The translations under genes and the position numbers were made by a program. DNA of 63,020 nucleotides from Flavobacteriaceae bacterium (GTDB taxonomy: Bacteria > Bacteroidota > Bacteroidia > Flavobacteriales > Flavobacteriaceae), in contig PBJZ01000002.1 in the NCBI GenBank assembly GCA_002721275.1, positions 95,284-158,303 of the forward strand. Reading direction: 5' to 3'. The notes under the pieces were generated by a model that was not told the DNA's origin, did no database searches, and saw only the letters and a program-made list of their open reading frames with translations. Numbering within the stretch: the stretch's first letter is position 1; each line of letters opens with the position of its first letter. Shown one piece after another: positions 17,117-26,351 of this stretch.

Positions 17117-18046
17117 ATGTTAACTCGAAGACATATTCGTATCAAGGTCATGCAGACTTTGTACTCATCCCATAGCACTGGAGTTAAAGATTTAAAATCA
17201 CAAATAAACTTTTATGATACTAGTACAATCAATTCTTTTGATCTGTATTATTTGTTATTATCAGTTTTTAATTTTGTTTATAATAAAGCTCATGAAAAAC
17301 TATCACTTCAGAAAAATCTGAATAATAGCTTTTCATTGACATTAGAAAATAAAATATTAAGTAACCCCTTTTTTATTTATTTAAACAAAAACAAATCAAT
17401 TAAAAATTATTTAAAAAAAAGAATGATTAACAATTGGAGTAATGATTCAAAATATATTAATGAAATATATGATTCAATAAAAATATTAATCAAACCCGAC
17501 TCTGATAATGATTTTTTGAAACTTCATGATGATTTTTTTTGTGAATACTTTTATAAACATTTTATAGCATCATCAAAAAAAATATACGATTATATTGAAG
17601 ATTTTGAATTGACTTGGATTGATGATTTTCCTTTAGTAAACACCTATATGCTTAAACAGATTAAATCTTTTTATCTAAAAAAATCACATAAACTAATATT
17701 GCCCCATTACAGGTCAACTCAGGATGAATTATGCTTTGGCAGAAAACTGCTCAAGAGTGCTATTGATAATGACTCTTTATTGTATAAAGAGATTGTTGGT
17801 AAAACTCCAAACTGGGATACAGATAGAATTGCAAATTTAGATTATGTTTTAATTAAAATGGCAATAACTGAATTTTTATTCTTTCAAGAGATTCCAGTAA
17901 AAGTTACAATTAACGAATATTTGGAAATTGCAAAAGATTATTCTACTCCAAAAAGTAGTATTTTTATAAATGGGGTTTTAGATCATATATCCAAAAGCTT
18001 TGATAAAAAGGGAAAATTAATCAAAAAAGGAAGAGGTTTATTGTAA
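17117..18046 (+). CDS. nusB: Transcription antitermination factor NusB, long form
   Basis: NusB helps antitermination of rRNA operons as part of the NusB-NusE complex. The N-terminus LTRRHIRIKVMQTLYS and the C-terminal region (about 195-300: ELCFGRKLLKSAI, then DYVLIKMAITEFLFFQEIPVKVTINEYLEIAKDYSTPKS, shown here in part) match NusB. At 309 residues it is about twice the E. coli length; the central 150 residues are a Bacteroidota-type insertion of unknown role, so this is not a fusion specific to this strain. It is the start of a run with the DUF1573 lipoprotein gene, yajC and pyrD. Confidence 0.88.
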   Translation: MLTRRHIRIKVMQTLYSSHSTGVKDLKSQINFYDTSTINSFDLYYLLLSVFNFVYNKAHEKLSLQKNLNNSFSLTLENKILSNPFFIYLNKNKSIKNYLKKRMINNWSNDSKYINEIYDSIKILIKPDSDNDFLKLHDDFFCEYFYKHFIASSKKIYDYIEDFELTWIDDFPLVNTYMLKQIKSFYLKKSHKLILPHYRSTQDELCFGRKLLKSAIDNDSLLYKEIVGKTPNWDTDRIANLDYVLIKMAITEFLFFQEIPVKVTINEYLEIAKDYSTPKSSIFINGVLDHISKSFDKKGKLIKKGRGLL

Positions 18047-18085
18047 TGATTTTTTAATTACTTTTGAATAAATAAAATTAAACAC

Positions 18086-18589
18086 ATGAAGTATACTTAT
18101 TTTTTCATTTTAATCTTTTTATCACTAAATATTTCTTGTGGTGATGGAGCTGCAAAAAAAATTAATCAAGATAATAAATCAACTACTGAGGCGAATGACC
18201 AACAAATAGCTTCTAATTCTCCAATCATGACATTTGATAAACAATCTCATGATTTTGGAAATATTAAAGAAGGCGATATTGTTACTACGACATTTTCTTT
18301 TACAAACACTGGTAAAAGTGATTTGATAATAGTTGATGCCAGAGGAAGTTGTGGGTGTACAGTCCCTCAGTATCCAAAAAATCAACCAATCGCTCCGGGT
18401 GCATCAGGTAACATTGTAGTTAGTTTTGATTCAAATAATAAACCTAATCTACAACAGAAAGCTGTTACAATTTCCGCAAACACTGAAAGTGGAAGAGAGA
18501 TGCTTAGAATTAAAGCCATGGTTTCTCCTGATCCTATTAAGGAACAACAGAGACAAGTACAAGCCAAAGCTAGACAAGCTCAAAATTAA
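18086..18589 (+). CDS. DUF1573 lipoprotein
   Basis: A 167-residue exported protein. The N-terminus has a lipoprotein signal (FFILIFLSLNISC, with Cys19 as the likely lipidated residue). The mature part contains the DUF1573 domain at about 45-145, recognisable from SHDFGNIKEGDIVTTTFSFT and ARGSCGCTVPQYPKNQPIAPG, an immunoglobulin-like beta fold. The C-terminus is Gln/Arg-rich. The function of the family is unknown. It lies between nusB and yajC, an order I know from other flavobacteria, with 3 bases to yajC. Confidence 0.85.
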   Translation: MKYTYFFILIFLSLNISCGDGAAKKINQDNKSTTEANDQQIASNSPIMTFDKQSHDFGNIKEGDIVTTTFSFTNTGKSDLIIVDARGSCGCTVPQYPKNQPIAPGASGNIVVSFDSNNKPNLQQKAVTISANTESGREMLRIKAMVSPDPIKEQQRQVQAKARQAQN

Positions 18590-18592
18590 TTC

Positions 18593-18877
18593 ATGCAAGG
18601 AGGATTTTCAGACCAACTTCCCTTTTTACTGTTAATGTTGGTTGTTTTTTTCTTTTTTATAATTCTTCCGCAATCTAGAAGACAAAAAAAAGAGAAAAAT
18701 TTTGTTAATAATATAAAAAAAGGTGATAGAGTCATAACTAAGAGTGGCTTGCACGGAAAGATTTTTAGTTTGAATGATAAAGACAATACTTGTGTAATAG
18801 AGACACAAGCGGGTAAATTAAAAATTGAATGTAGTGCTTTATCATTTGAAATGAGTTCCAAACTGAAAACTAAATAA
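18593..18877 (+). CDS. yajC: Preprotein translocase accessory subunit YajC
   Basis: A 94-residue single-span membrane protein. A hydrophobic segment at about 7-24 (LPFLLLMLVVFFFFIILPQS) is followed by the YajC pattern RRQKKEKNFVNNIKKGDRVITKSGLHGKI, here given in shortened form, and a small beta domain. YajC associates with SecDF at the Sec translocon; secDF is not in the window. Spacing to the DUF1573 gene indicates cotranscription. Confidence 0.9.
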   Translation: MQGGFSDQLPFLLLMLVVFFFFIILPQSRRQKKEKNFVNNIKKGDRVITKSGLHGKIFSLNDKDNTCVIETQAGKLKIECSALSFEMSSKLKTK

Positions 18878-18932
18878 TTAAAATGATCATTTTTTTAGGT
18901 TAAATTTACCTTAGGTATTTTATTCAAACCCC

Positions 18933-19952
18933 ATGTATAAATATATTTTAAGGCCTTTCTTTTTTTTATTCGATCCTGAAATAGTTCATCACCTAGTTTT
19001 TAATCTAATTAAGTTGCTAAATTATATTCCAGGAGTAGGGTGGATTACCAGCTTACTTTATAACATAAAACATCCAAAACTTGAGCGTGATATTTTTGGA
19101 ATTAAATTCAAAAACCCTGTTGGACTTGCTGCTGGTTTTGATAAAGATGCAAAGCTTTTTAAAGAGCTTTCTAATTTTGGTTTTGGATTCATTGAAATTG
19201 GAACAGTAACCCCAAAAAAACAAAAAGGAAATTCCAAAAAAAGATTATTTAGATTAACCGAGGATAATGCGTTAATCAATAGAATGGGTTTTAACAATGA
19301 TGGTGTTGATAAAGTTATAAAAAGGTTAAAAAAAAATAAATCAGTTATAATTGGAGGGAATATTGGTAAAAATAAAATTACACTCAATAATAAAGCTGTT
19401 GAGGATTACTCTTTCTGTTTTGAAAATATGTATGATTATGTAGATTATTTTGTTGTAAATGTCAGTTCGCCAAATACCCCAAACTTAAGAGAATTGCAGG
19501 CAAAAAAGCCTCTAACCAGTTTGTTAAATTCTTTGCAGGTATTAAATAAAAAAAAACCTGTAAGAAAACCAATTTTGATAAAAATAGATCCTGATTTAAA
19601 TAAAAATCAATTATTAGATATCATTGATATAGTTAAGATTACTAATATTGATGGCGTTGTGGCCTCAAATACATCTATTGGCAGAGATGGGCTTATTTCA
19701 AGTAATAGAATTGAAGCAGGAGGGTTAAGTGGAAAGCCATTATCCAAGAAAAGTACAGAAGTAATTAGCTTTTTATCAAAAAAAAGTAATAAAAGCTTTC
19801 CTATTATTGGAGTTGGTGGTATTCATTCCCCTGAAGATGCAATTGAAAAATTGGAGGCAGGAGCTGACTTGGTTCAACTATATACGGGTTTTATTTACGA
19901 AGGACCTGGAATTGTAAAAAAAATAAATCGATCTTTAATAGATAAACTTTAG
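18933..19952 (+). CDS. pyrD: Quinone-dependent dihydroorotate dehydrogenase (class 2)
   Basis: PyrD oxidises dihydroorotate to orotate in pyrimidine synthesis and passes electrons to the quinone pool. The 339-residue protein has the N-terminal membrane-associating helices of class 2 (about 1-40), FMN-binding [12 protein letters not shown] near 63, the catalytic-serine region [15 protein letters not shown] near 177, LIKIDPDL near 216 and [11 protein letters not shown] near 287. Class 2 is indicated by the N-terminal extension and the serine base. It follows yajC after 55 bases. Confidence 0.94.
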   Translation: MYKYILRPFFFLFDPEIVHHLVFNLIKLLNYIPGVGWITSLLYNIKHPKLERDIFGIKFKNPVGLAAGFDKDAKLFKELSNFGFGFIEIGTVTPKKQKGNSKKRLFRLTEDNALINRMGFNNDGVDKVIKRLKKNKSVIIGGNIGKNKITLNNKAVEDYSFCFENMYDYVDYFVVNVSSPNTPNLRELQAKKPLTSLLNSLQVLNKKKPVRKPILIKIDPDLNKNQLLDIIDIVKITNIDGVVASNTSIGRDGLISSNRIEAGGLSGKPLSKKSTEVISFLSKKSNKSFPIIGVGGIHSPEDAIEKLEAGADLVQLYTGFIYEGPGIVKKINRSLIDKL

Positions 19953-19976
19953 GCATAATTAAATAACTTGAATGAA

Positions 19977-22078
19977 ATGAAAAACTGTTTTATATTTATT
20001 ATTTTCTTTTTTATCTCTTGCAATGATCAAATTAATTATCCTGGAACCAAAAAAATTGATGTAGTTGATGAGTATTTTGGCACAAAAATTATCGACCCTT
20101 ACAGATGGATGGAAGACGATATGTCCAAAGAAACTGAATCTTGGGTGGAGTCTCAAAATGAGTTGACATTTGAATATTTAGAAAAAATTCCATTTAAAAA
20201 CAAGTTAAAGGTCAGACTTAAACAATTATGGGATTATGAGAAATCCTCTTCTCCTTTTAAAGAAGGAGACTTCACCTATTTTTTTAAAAATGATGGACTT
20301 CAGGATCAATATGTGGTTTATCAAAAAGATAAAAGTGACAATACTAGTATTTTTATAGATCCAAATAATTTCTCAAAGGACAAAACAACCTCATTAGCTG
20401 GTATAAGCTTTTCAGAAACCGGAAAAATATGTGCTTATAGCATATCTGAAGGAGGAAGTGATTGGAGAAAGATAATAATATTGGATGTTTATACTAAAAA
20501 AATATTAGAGGATACTCTTGTAGACATTAAGTTTAGTGGGATTTCATGGAAAAATGATGAAGGCTTTTTCTATTCATCATATGACAAGCCAGAGGGAAGT
20601 GAACTTTCAGCAAAAACTGATCAACATAAATTATATTATCATAAGCTGAATACATCTCAAGAAAATGATATTTTAATCTATGGTGAGAAAAAAGATGAAA
20701 TAAATAGATACGTAAGTAGTACAGTTTCAGATGACGGAAAATATCTGTTTTTGTCAGCAAGTAAATCTACATCTGGAAATAAACTTTTAGTCAAAGATTT
20801 ATCAAATCCAAATTCAAGTTTTAAAGCTATTGTTGATAGTTATGCGTATGACACTTATGTTTTGGATACTGATAAGAACGATTTTTATCTTGTAACCAAT
20901 ATTAATGCCCCACAAAAAAAGATTATTAAAACTAATTTTACTGATTTAAGAATAAGCAAATGGGTTGATATAATTCCAAATTCAAAGCATGTATTATCGC
21001 CAAGTTCAGGTGGTGGATATATTTTTGCAAATTATTTGGTTAATTCTAATTCTGAAGTCTATTAGTATGATTTTAATGGAAAACTAATTAGAGAAATTGA
21101 ACTACCAGGAATTGGAACATCTAATGGCTTTTATGGAAAATCTGAGGATAAAAGTATTTTTTTCACTTTTACAAATTATCATACACCCAATTCTATCTAT
21201 AAACTTGATGTTTCCTCTGGAGAGTATAAATTATTCTGGAGTCCAGATGTAAAATTCAATCCTTCTGATTATGCATCTGAACAACTTTTTTATAAATCTA
21301 AAGACGGAACCCAAATACCTATGATCATTACACATAAAAAAGATATTTTGCTCAAAGAAGGAACTAATCCAACTATTTTGTATGGTTACGGGGGATTTAA
21401 CATTAGTTTAAGGTCATAATTAACATTACAAATATTTTATGGATGGAAAATGGAGGAGTCTATGCTGTTCCAAGTCTAAGAGGAGGTGGTGAATTTGGAA
21501 AGGATTGGCATCTCAATGGAACTAAATTAAATAAACAAAATGTTTTTGATGATTTTATTTCTGCCGCTGAATTTTTAATTTCAAATAAATATACAAGTTC
21601 TGATTACTTGGCTATAAGAGGTGGTTCAAATGGTGGTTTGCTAGTTGGTGCCACAATGACTCAAAGACCGGATCTTGCTGCTGTTGCACTACCTGCTGTT
21701 GGAGTTCTTGATATGTTAAGATATCATAAATTTACTGCAGGAGCTGGTTGGGCCTAAGATTATGGGACCTCAGATGAATAAGAAGAAATGTTTAAATATT
21801 TGTTGAGCTATTCTCCTGTTCATAATGTGAAAAAAGGAGTAAAGTACCCTGCAACTCTTATAACTACTGGAGATCATGATGATAGGGTTGTTCCTGCACA
21901 TTCATTTAAATTTGCAGCTCACCTTCAAGATAAACAATAAGGAAAGCCTCCAACAATTATTAGAATTGAAACAAATGCAGGACATGTGGCAGGTACACCT
22001 ATATCAAAAATAATTAACCAATACGCAGATATTTATGGGTTTACTTTGTTTAACATGGGCTATAAGAATTTACCATAA
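19977..22078 (+). pseudogene. Prolyl oligopeptidase (S9A), decayed
   Basis: An exported serine peptidase that would be about 700 residues after repair. The first 1.1 kb is intact: lipoprotein signal FIIFFFISC, KIIDPYRWMEDD and the beta-propeller. From there it is broken by TAG at 21063-21065 (where relatives usually have Gln), a one-base deletion between 21411 and 21424 just after [10 protein letters not shown], and TAA at 21755-21757, 21779-21781 and 21938-21940. Catalytic motifs are still readable across the breaks: GGSNGG (Ser), GDHDDRVVP (Asp) and NAGHVAG (His). I use ATG at 19977; a TTG lies three codons earlier. The first stop would leave a 359-residue propeller-only lipoprotein. No active peptidase can be made. 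Confidence 0.9.
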
Positions 22079-22087
22079 ATTCAAAAA

Positions 22088-23167
22088 TTATTTAAAGTAT
22101 TTAAAGTTCTCTCCCTCCTTGATGTTTTGGATAGTCATGTAGATTAATTTAATAACGTTTTCTACATCACTTTTATGAACCATTTCTACTGTTGTGTGCA
22201 TATATCTAAGTGGTAGTGATATCAAGGCAGATGGGACCCCTCCATTACTATATGCAAATGCGTCTGTATCAGTTCCAGTGTATCTTGAAGATGCTAGTCT
22301 TTGAAAAGGTATTTTATTTTTTTCTGCAGTTTGTATGATTTTTTCTCTAAGGTTATTTTGAATTGCCGGAGCATATGAGATTACAGCACCTTTACCAATT
22401 TCTGTTTTACCCTGTTCCTTTTGATTAATCATTGGAGTTGTTGTATCATGACATACGTCTGTTACGATGGCGACATTTGGTTTAATTGTTTGGGTAATCA
22501 TTTCAGCTCCTCTGAGACCAACTTCTTCTTGAACTGAGTTAGTAATGTATAGACCAAATGGTAGAGAAATTTTATTTTTCTTGAGTAATCTAGCAACTTC
22601 AGCTATCATAAAACCTCCGGCTCTGTTGTCTATTGCCCTGCAAACAAACTTATCTTTATTAAGAATTTGAAAAGTATCAGGGTATGTAATCACACAACCG
22701 ACATGAATTCCTAATTTTTCCACTTCTTTGATATTTTTTGCACCAACATCGATACATATATTATCAATTTTAGGCACCTCTTCTTTTCCAGGTTTTCGGG
22801 TATGTATTGCTGGCCAACCAAAAACACCTTTTACTATTCCTTTTTTTGTATGTATGTTTACCCATTTAGATGGGGCAATTTGATGGTCGCTTCCGCCGTT
22901 TCTTATAACATATATTAAACCATTTTCAGAAATATAGTTAACATACCAGGATATTTCGTCTGAATGACCTTCAATTACAACTTTATATTTGGCCTTTGGA
23001 TTAATTACTCCAACTGCAGTGCCGTAGACATCTGTTATGAATTCATCAACATATGGCTTTAAATACTCCATCCATATTTTTTGACCATTGACTTCGTAAC
23101 CCGTTGGTGAAGAGTTGTTCAAATATTTCTCTAAAAAATCAATCGACTTTTGGTTTAAAACTTCCAT
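22088..23167 (-). CDS. M42-family metallopeptidase (glutamyl aminopeptidase-like)
   Basis: A 359-residue cytoplasmic dinuclear-metal aminopeptidase of the M42 family. Metal and catalytic motifs are visible: EGHSDEISW (His, near 69), CRAIDNRAGG (Asp, near 177), SVQEEVGLRGAE (Glu pair, near 211), TDVCHDTTTPM (near 235) and RYMHTTVEMVHKSD near the end. These enzymes form large tetrahedral shells that trim peptides. It is convergent with the decayed prolyl oligopeptidase (9 bases between ends) and divergent from the DUF4294 gene. Confidence 0.92.
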   Translation of the reverse strand: MEVLNQKSIDFLEKYLNNSSPTGYEVNGQKIWMEYLKPYVDEFITDVYGTAVGVINPKAKYKVVIEGHSDEISWYVNYISENGLIYVIRNGGSDHQIAPSKWVNIHTKKGIVKGVFGWPAIHTRKPGKEEVPKIDNICIDVGAKNIKEVEKLGIHVGCVITYPDTFQILNKDKFVCRAIDNRAGGFMIAEVARLLKKNKISLPFGLYITNSVQEEVGLRGAEMITQTIKPNVAIVTDVCHDTTTPMINQKEQGKTEIGKGAVISYAPAIQNNLREKIIQTAEKNKIPFQRLASSRYTGTDTDAFAYSNGGVPSALISLPLRYMHTTVEMVHKSDVENVIKLIYMTIQNIKEGENFKYFK

Positions 23168-23238
23168 TTGTATTTAAATTTCGATTGATAAAAATAATAA
23201 TTTATGATCATTAAACTGTTTGAAAATCTAGGTTTTTA

Positions 23239-23246
23239 TAACTTTG
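23239..23246 (+). promoter_or_regulatory. Putative -7 promoter element of the DUF4294 gene
   Basis: TAACTTTG matches TAnnTTTG and ends 6 bases before the ATG at 23253. It also decides the start: the alternative TTG at 23244 lies inside this box. Confidence 0.45.
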
Positions 23247-23252
23247 ATATTA

Positions 23253-23960
23253 ATGAAGTTAAAAATTTTATCCATAATTCTTTTTTACTCTTTATTCTGT
23301 GTTTCCCAATCAGATGACAAACACGAAGATTTAATTATTATTACTGGTGATTCAATTCCTAAACCATATATTAATCTAAATGAAGTTATTTTATTTCAAC
23401 CACTAAGTTTTGATACTTATGATGCAGCAAAAAAATATGCCATTTTAAGAAGTAGAACATATAAAGTTTATCCATATGCGAAATTAGCTGCTGATAGATT
23501 GAAGACCTTAAATGATAGGTTAAAATTTATTAAAAAAAATAAACAAAAAAGAAAATATTTAAGAAGACTTGAAAAATTTATATACGAGGAGTTTGAAAAA
23601 GATCTCAAGAAATTATCCAGATCACAAGGCAAGATTTTAATAAAGTTGATTCACCGTCAAACCGGTCAAACAACTCATAACCTGATTAAAGAATTACGAA
23701 ATAGTTTTAAAGCTAGGATATATCAAACCACCGCTTCTTTTTTTAAATTATCCCTAAAAATAGAATATGACCCGAAAAGTAACTATGAGGATTATTTAAT
23801 AGAGGATATTTTACTAAGGGCTTTCAGCTCCGGAAAACTTGATCAACAACCTACTGCTCTTGATTATGATTTAGATGAATTATTCAAATACTGGAAAAAG
23901 AAAAAAGATAAAGAGGTTGAAAACAAAAAATCGTTAATGAGGTACAGAATTATAGGTTAG
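23253..23960 (+). CDS. DUF4294 domain protein
   Basis: A 235-residue exported protein of unknown function. A signal peptide (KILSIILFYSLFCVSQS) is followed by the DUF4294 domain at about 40-190, with the recognisable AAKKYAILRSRTYKVYPYAK, a basic stretch KKNKQKRKYLRRLEK and GKILIKLIHRQTGQTTHNLI. The C-terminus is lysine-rich. DUF4294 is a Bacteroidota family often found next to an M42 peptidase, as here. I prefer ATG at 23253 over the upstream TTG because the TTG overlaps the putative promoter element. Confidence 0.82.
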   Translation: MKLKILSIILFYSLFCVSQSDDKHEDLIIITGDSIPKPYINLNEVILFQPLSFDTYDAAKKYAILRSRTYKVYPYAKLAADRLKTLNDRLKFIKKNKQKRKYLRRLEKFIYEEFEKDLKKLSRSQGKILIKLIHRQTGQTTHNLIKELRNSFKARIYQTTASFFKLSLKIEYDPKSNYEDYLIEDILLRAFSSGKLDQQPTALDYDLDELFKYWKKKKDKEVENKKSLMRYRIIG

Positions 23961-24006
23961 TATTATTTAATTAGTTCGAAAAATAATCTTCAAATAAATA
24001 AATTTT

Positions 24007-25152
24007 ATGAATGATAGTTTTAAAATGATAGCTAAGACCTTTTTTGGACTTGAGGAAGTTTTGAAAGCTGAACTTTGTGATCTTGGTGCGCAAAAAGTTG
24101 AATGCGGAAAGAGGATGGTTTCATTTTATGGCGACAAAGGATTTATGTATAAGGCTAATCTATGTCTAAGAACAGCTTTAAAAATTTTGATTCCAATTTA
24201 CTCATTTGATGCAAGTTCATACGATGAATTATATGATAAATTATACAAATACGACTGGACTAAACATATGGGTATTTCTAATACATTTTTGTTTAACTCT
24301 GTTGTCTCAGGAAATATTTTTCGGCATTCTTTATATGTTTCACAAAAAGCAAAAGATGCTGTTGTTGATCAGTTTGTTTCAAATAATAATAACAGACCCA
24401 ATGTTGATTTAAAGCATCCAGACTTCAGATTTCATATTCATATTAGAAATAATAAGTGTACTTTGCTAATCGATTCTTCAGGAGAATCACTTCATAAACG
24501 AGGATACAGGCTTGAAGCTGATATAGCTCCTATTAACGAAGTTTTAGCCGCCGGAATAATATATTTAACTGGATGGGATAAATCGACTGATTTTTTGGAT
24601 CCTATGTGCGGGAGTGGAACATTTTTAATAGAGGCATGTATGATTTCATCGCAAATTCCTGCAAATCTCAATAAAGGTGAATTTGGCTTTGAAAATTGGA
24701 AAAATTGGGACGAAAACCTTTTTAATTTGATTCGTGAATCAAAACTAAAAAAAGTAATTAAGCCTCAAATCAATTTCGTTGGTTATGATATCTCTGCATC
24801 TGCCCTGCAAAAAGCAACAAAAAATATTAATGAAGCAGGCCTACAAAACATAATAAAGATTAAGAATCAAGATTTTTTTGAATCGAAAAACACATCTGAT
24901 GATTTATTTATAATAATAAATCCGCCTTATGGAAAAAGATTAACTGGTCAAATTAATGACCTATACAAATCAATTGGAGATACCTTAAAAAATAACTATT
25001 TGGATTCCAACGCATGGATTATTTCTTCAAATTTTGAGGGAATTAAAAATATTGGTCTGAAATCTCAAACAAAAATTAAACTCCTAAATGGTAAATTAGA
25101 ATCAAGACTAATAAATTTTCCAATTTATAAGGGTTCAAAAAAGGTTCGTTAA
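24007..25152 (+). CDS. THUMP-domain rRNA methyltransferase, RlmL N-terminal-half-like
   Basis: A 381-residue RNA methyltransferase. It has an N-terminal ferredoxin-like and THUMP region (about 1-160, ending in the conserved DSSGESLHKRGYR) and a SAM-dependent Rossmann domain with FLDPMCGSGTFLIEA near 198, GYDISASALQKA near 258 and the catalytic NPPYGKRL near 303. This is the architecture of the YpsC/RlmL family, whose E. coli member makes m2G2445 in 23S rRNA. The exact target base here is not proven. It ends 10 bases from the convergent DUF6048 gene. Confidence 0.88.
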   Translation: MNDSFKMIAKTFFGLEEVLKAELCDLGAQKVECGKRMVSFYGDKGFMYKANLCLRTALKILIPIYSFDASSYDELYDKLYKYDWTKHMGISNTFLFNSVVSGNIFRHSLYVSQKAKDAVVDQFVSNNNNRPNVDLKHPDFRFHIHIRNNKCTLLIDSSGESLHKRGYRLEADIAPINEVLAAGIIYLTGWDKSTDFLDPMCGSGTFLIEACMISSQIPANLNKGEFGFENWKNWDENLFNLIRESKLKKVIKPQINFVGYDISASALQKATKNINEAGLQNIIKIKNQDFFESKNTSDDLFIIINPPYGKRLTGQINDLYKSIGDTLKNNYLDSNAWIISSNFEGIKNIGLKSQTKIKLLNGKLESRLINFPIYKGSKKVR

Positions 25153-25162
25153 ACTAAGTAGA

Positions 25163-25879
25163 TTATCTTTTTTTATTTCTTATAAATGGAACTGAATAGC
25201 TCAAAGTATAATTGAATGATGATCCAAAAATATTATCATCAGTAACTCTATTAAAGCCGGGAATAAATAATACTCCAAAATTCTCTGGTGAATTATTATT
25301 GATTAGCCTGTTAAGTCTGATACTAAAACCCATATAAGTATTTTTTAAAACCTGAACTTTGAGGCCCACAAGAAATTCAATCCATTGAGCATTTAAATCG
25401 TTAATTTCTCCTGTTTCATATCCGCTATCAATTATATTGTCAGTCCAAAATTGTTCTGTAGCATACAAAATATAGTTATTGATATTATGTTGATAGAAAC
25501 TATTTGCAAGTCTGATGCCCAGGTATATTTGATTATTCATTCCAGTCCAATTTTTGTACATATTAAAATCCCCTCCGATTTTAATATAGCTACCTGATGT
25601 TTTGAAGTTAATTAGTTCAGATTGTTGACTCCTGTTTAATAAACCTATTTCACTACTGATGTAAATATTTTCGTTTAATTGTATATCTCCAACCAACTCT
25701 AAGCCATTGATGTTGCTGTCAAATTGACTTATTACAGGCTGAAACAAGTCTATCCCAACCCTTAATCTTAGTTCAGGTTTGATTTCTTTTATAATTAAAC
25801 TATCCTTATCAGATTGACAAATCAAAAGATTTGATATAAAGAAACTAATGATAAATTGCCAAGTGCATGCTTTTTTCAT
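25163..25879 (-). CDS. DUF6048 family outer-membrane-like protein
   Basis: A 238-residue exported protein with a signal peptide (WQFIISFFISNLLICQS) and a mature part of alternating hydrophobic/polar strands, for example YLGIRLANSFYQH and NTYMGFSIRLNRL, ending in a FNYTLSYSVPFI-type strand. This is consistent with a small outer-membrane beta-barrel. I place it in DUF6048 from sequence and context: it follows a DUF6452 gene and rlmD, a conserved flavobacterial trio. Its start overlaps the DUF6452 gene by 35 bases. Function unknown. Confidence 0.75.
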   Translation of the reverse strand: MKKACTWQFIISFFISNLLICQSDKDSLIIKEIKPELRLRVGIDLFQPVISQFDSNINGLELVGDIQLNENIYISSEIGLLNRSQQSELINFKTSGSYIKIGGDFNMYKNWTGMNNQIYLGIRLANSFYQHNINNYILYATEQFWTDNIIDSGYETGEINDLNAQWIEFLVGLKVQVLKNTYMGFSIRLNRLINNNSPENFGVLFIPGFNRVTDDNIFGSSFNYTLSYSVPFIRNKKR

Positions 25880-26351
25880 CTAGTATTGAATCCTTAATAA
25901 TTTCGTATGATTTAACCCAAGATCCTTTAGTTTTATAACCAGGTAAAGCATCTTTTTTTAGAATAAATTGGCCTTTGAATCCACAAGCTCTGTTAAGATA
26001 AATATCATATCGATTGTAATGAAAGCTTAGTGTATCAATATTTTGATTTTCGAAACCCCAATTATTGTAAAATTTAAGTTCAGTGTAGTCATTATTTGAG
26101 TCTAGCGGTATTGAAATAGAATCAGTACCAAAAATATTTTTTCTTACAAATAAGTTTATGCTATCATTTACTTTATTAACCAGCAAAGCTCCAGTTGGTT
26201 TCAATTTTTGTATACTATCTGCATCAAAAAACCTTATAATTAGTCTTGGAGTCCCAGGAGTACCATCTAAGCAGATATCATCCTTTTCACAATGATTGAA
26301 GAATATGATCGTAATAAATAATATTGAAATTAAAAAAATATTTTTTTTCAT
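25845..26351 (-). CDS. DUF6452 family lipoprotein
   Basis: A 168-residue exported protein. The N-terminus FLISILFITIIFFNHC is a lipoprotein signal with the Cys followed by EKDD. The mature region starts ICLDGTPGTPRLIIRFFD and later has YDIYLNRACGFKGQF. I assign DUF6452 from these features and the conserved order rlmD-DUF6452-DUF6048. It overlaps rlmD by 4 bases (ATGA) and the downstream gene by 35 bases, so the three are one transcription unit. Function unknown. Confidence 0.75.
   Translation of the reverse strand: MKKNIFLISILFITIIFFNHCEKDDICLDGTPGTPRLIIRFFDADSIQKLKPTGALLVNKVNDSINLFVRKNIFGTDSISIPLDSNNDYTELKFYNNWGFENQNIDTLSFHYNRYDIYLNRACGFKGQFILKKDALPGYKTKGSWVKSYEIIKDSILDEKSMHLAIYH

Noticed and set aside
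18426-18635. Plus-strand frame overlapping the DUF1573 and yajC genes
   Set aside because: It overlaps two well-supported genes in another frame and its translation has no domain-like character.
18880-18893. Palindrome AAAATGATCATTTT plus T run after yajC, as a terminator
   Set aside because: There is no loop in the perfect palindrome and the stem is almost all A-T, so a stable terminator hairpin is unlikely.
21063-21940. In-frame TAG and TAA codons as stop-codon recoding in the prolyl oligopeptidase
   Set aside because: Both TAG and TAA interrupt it, together with a one-base deletion, and no other gene in the window reads through stops; decay explains this better.
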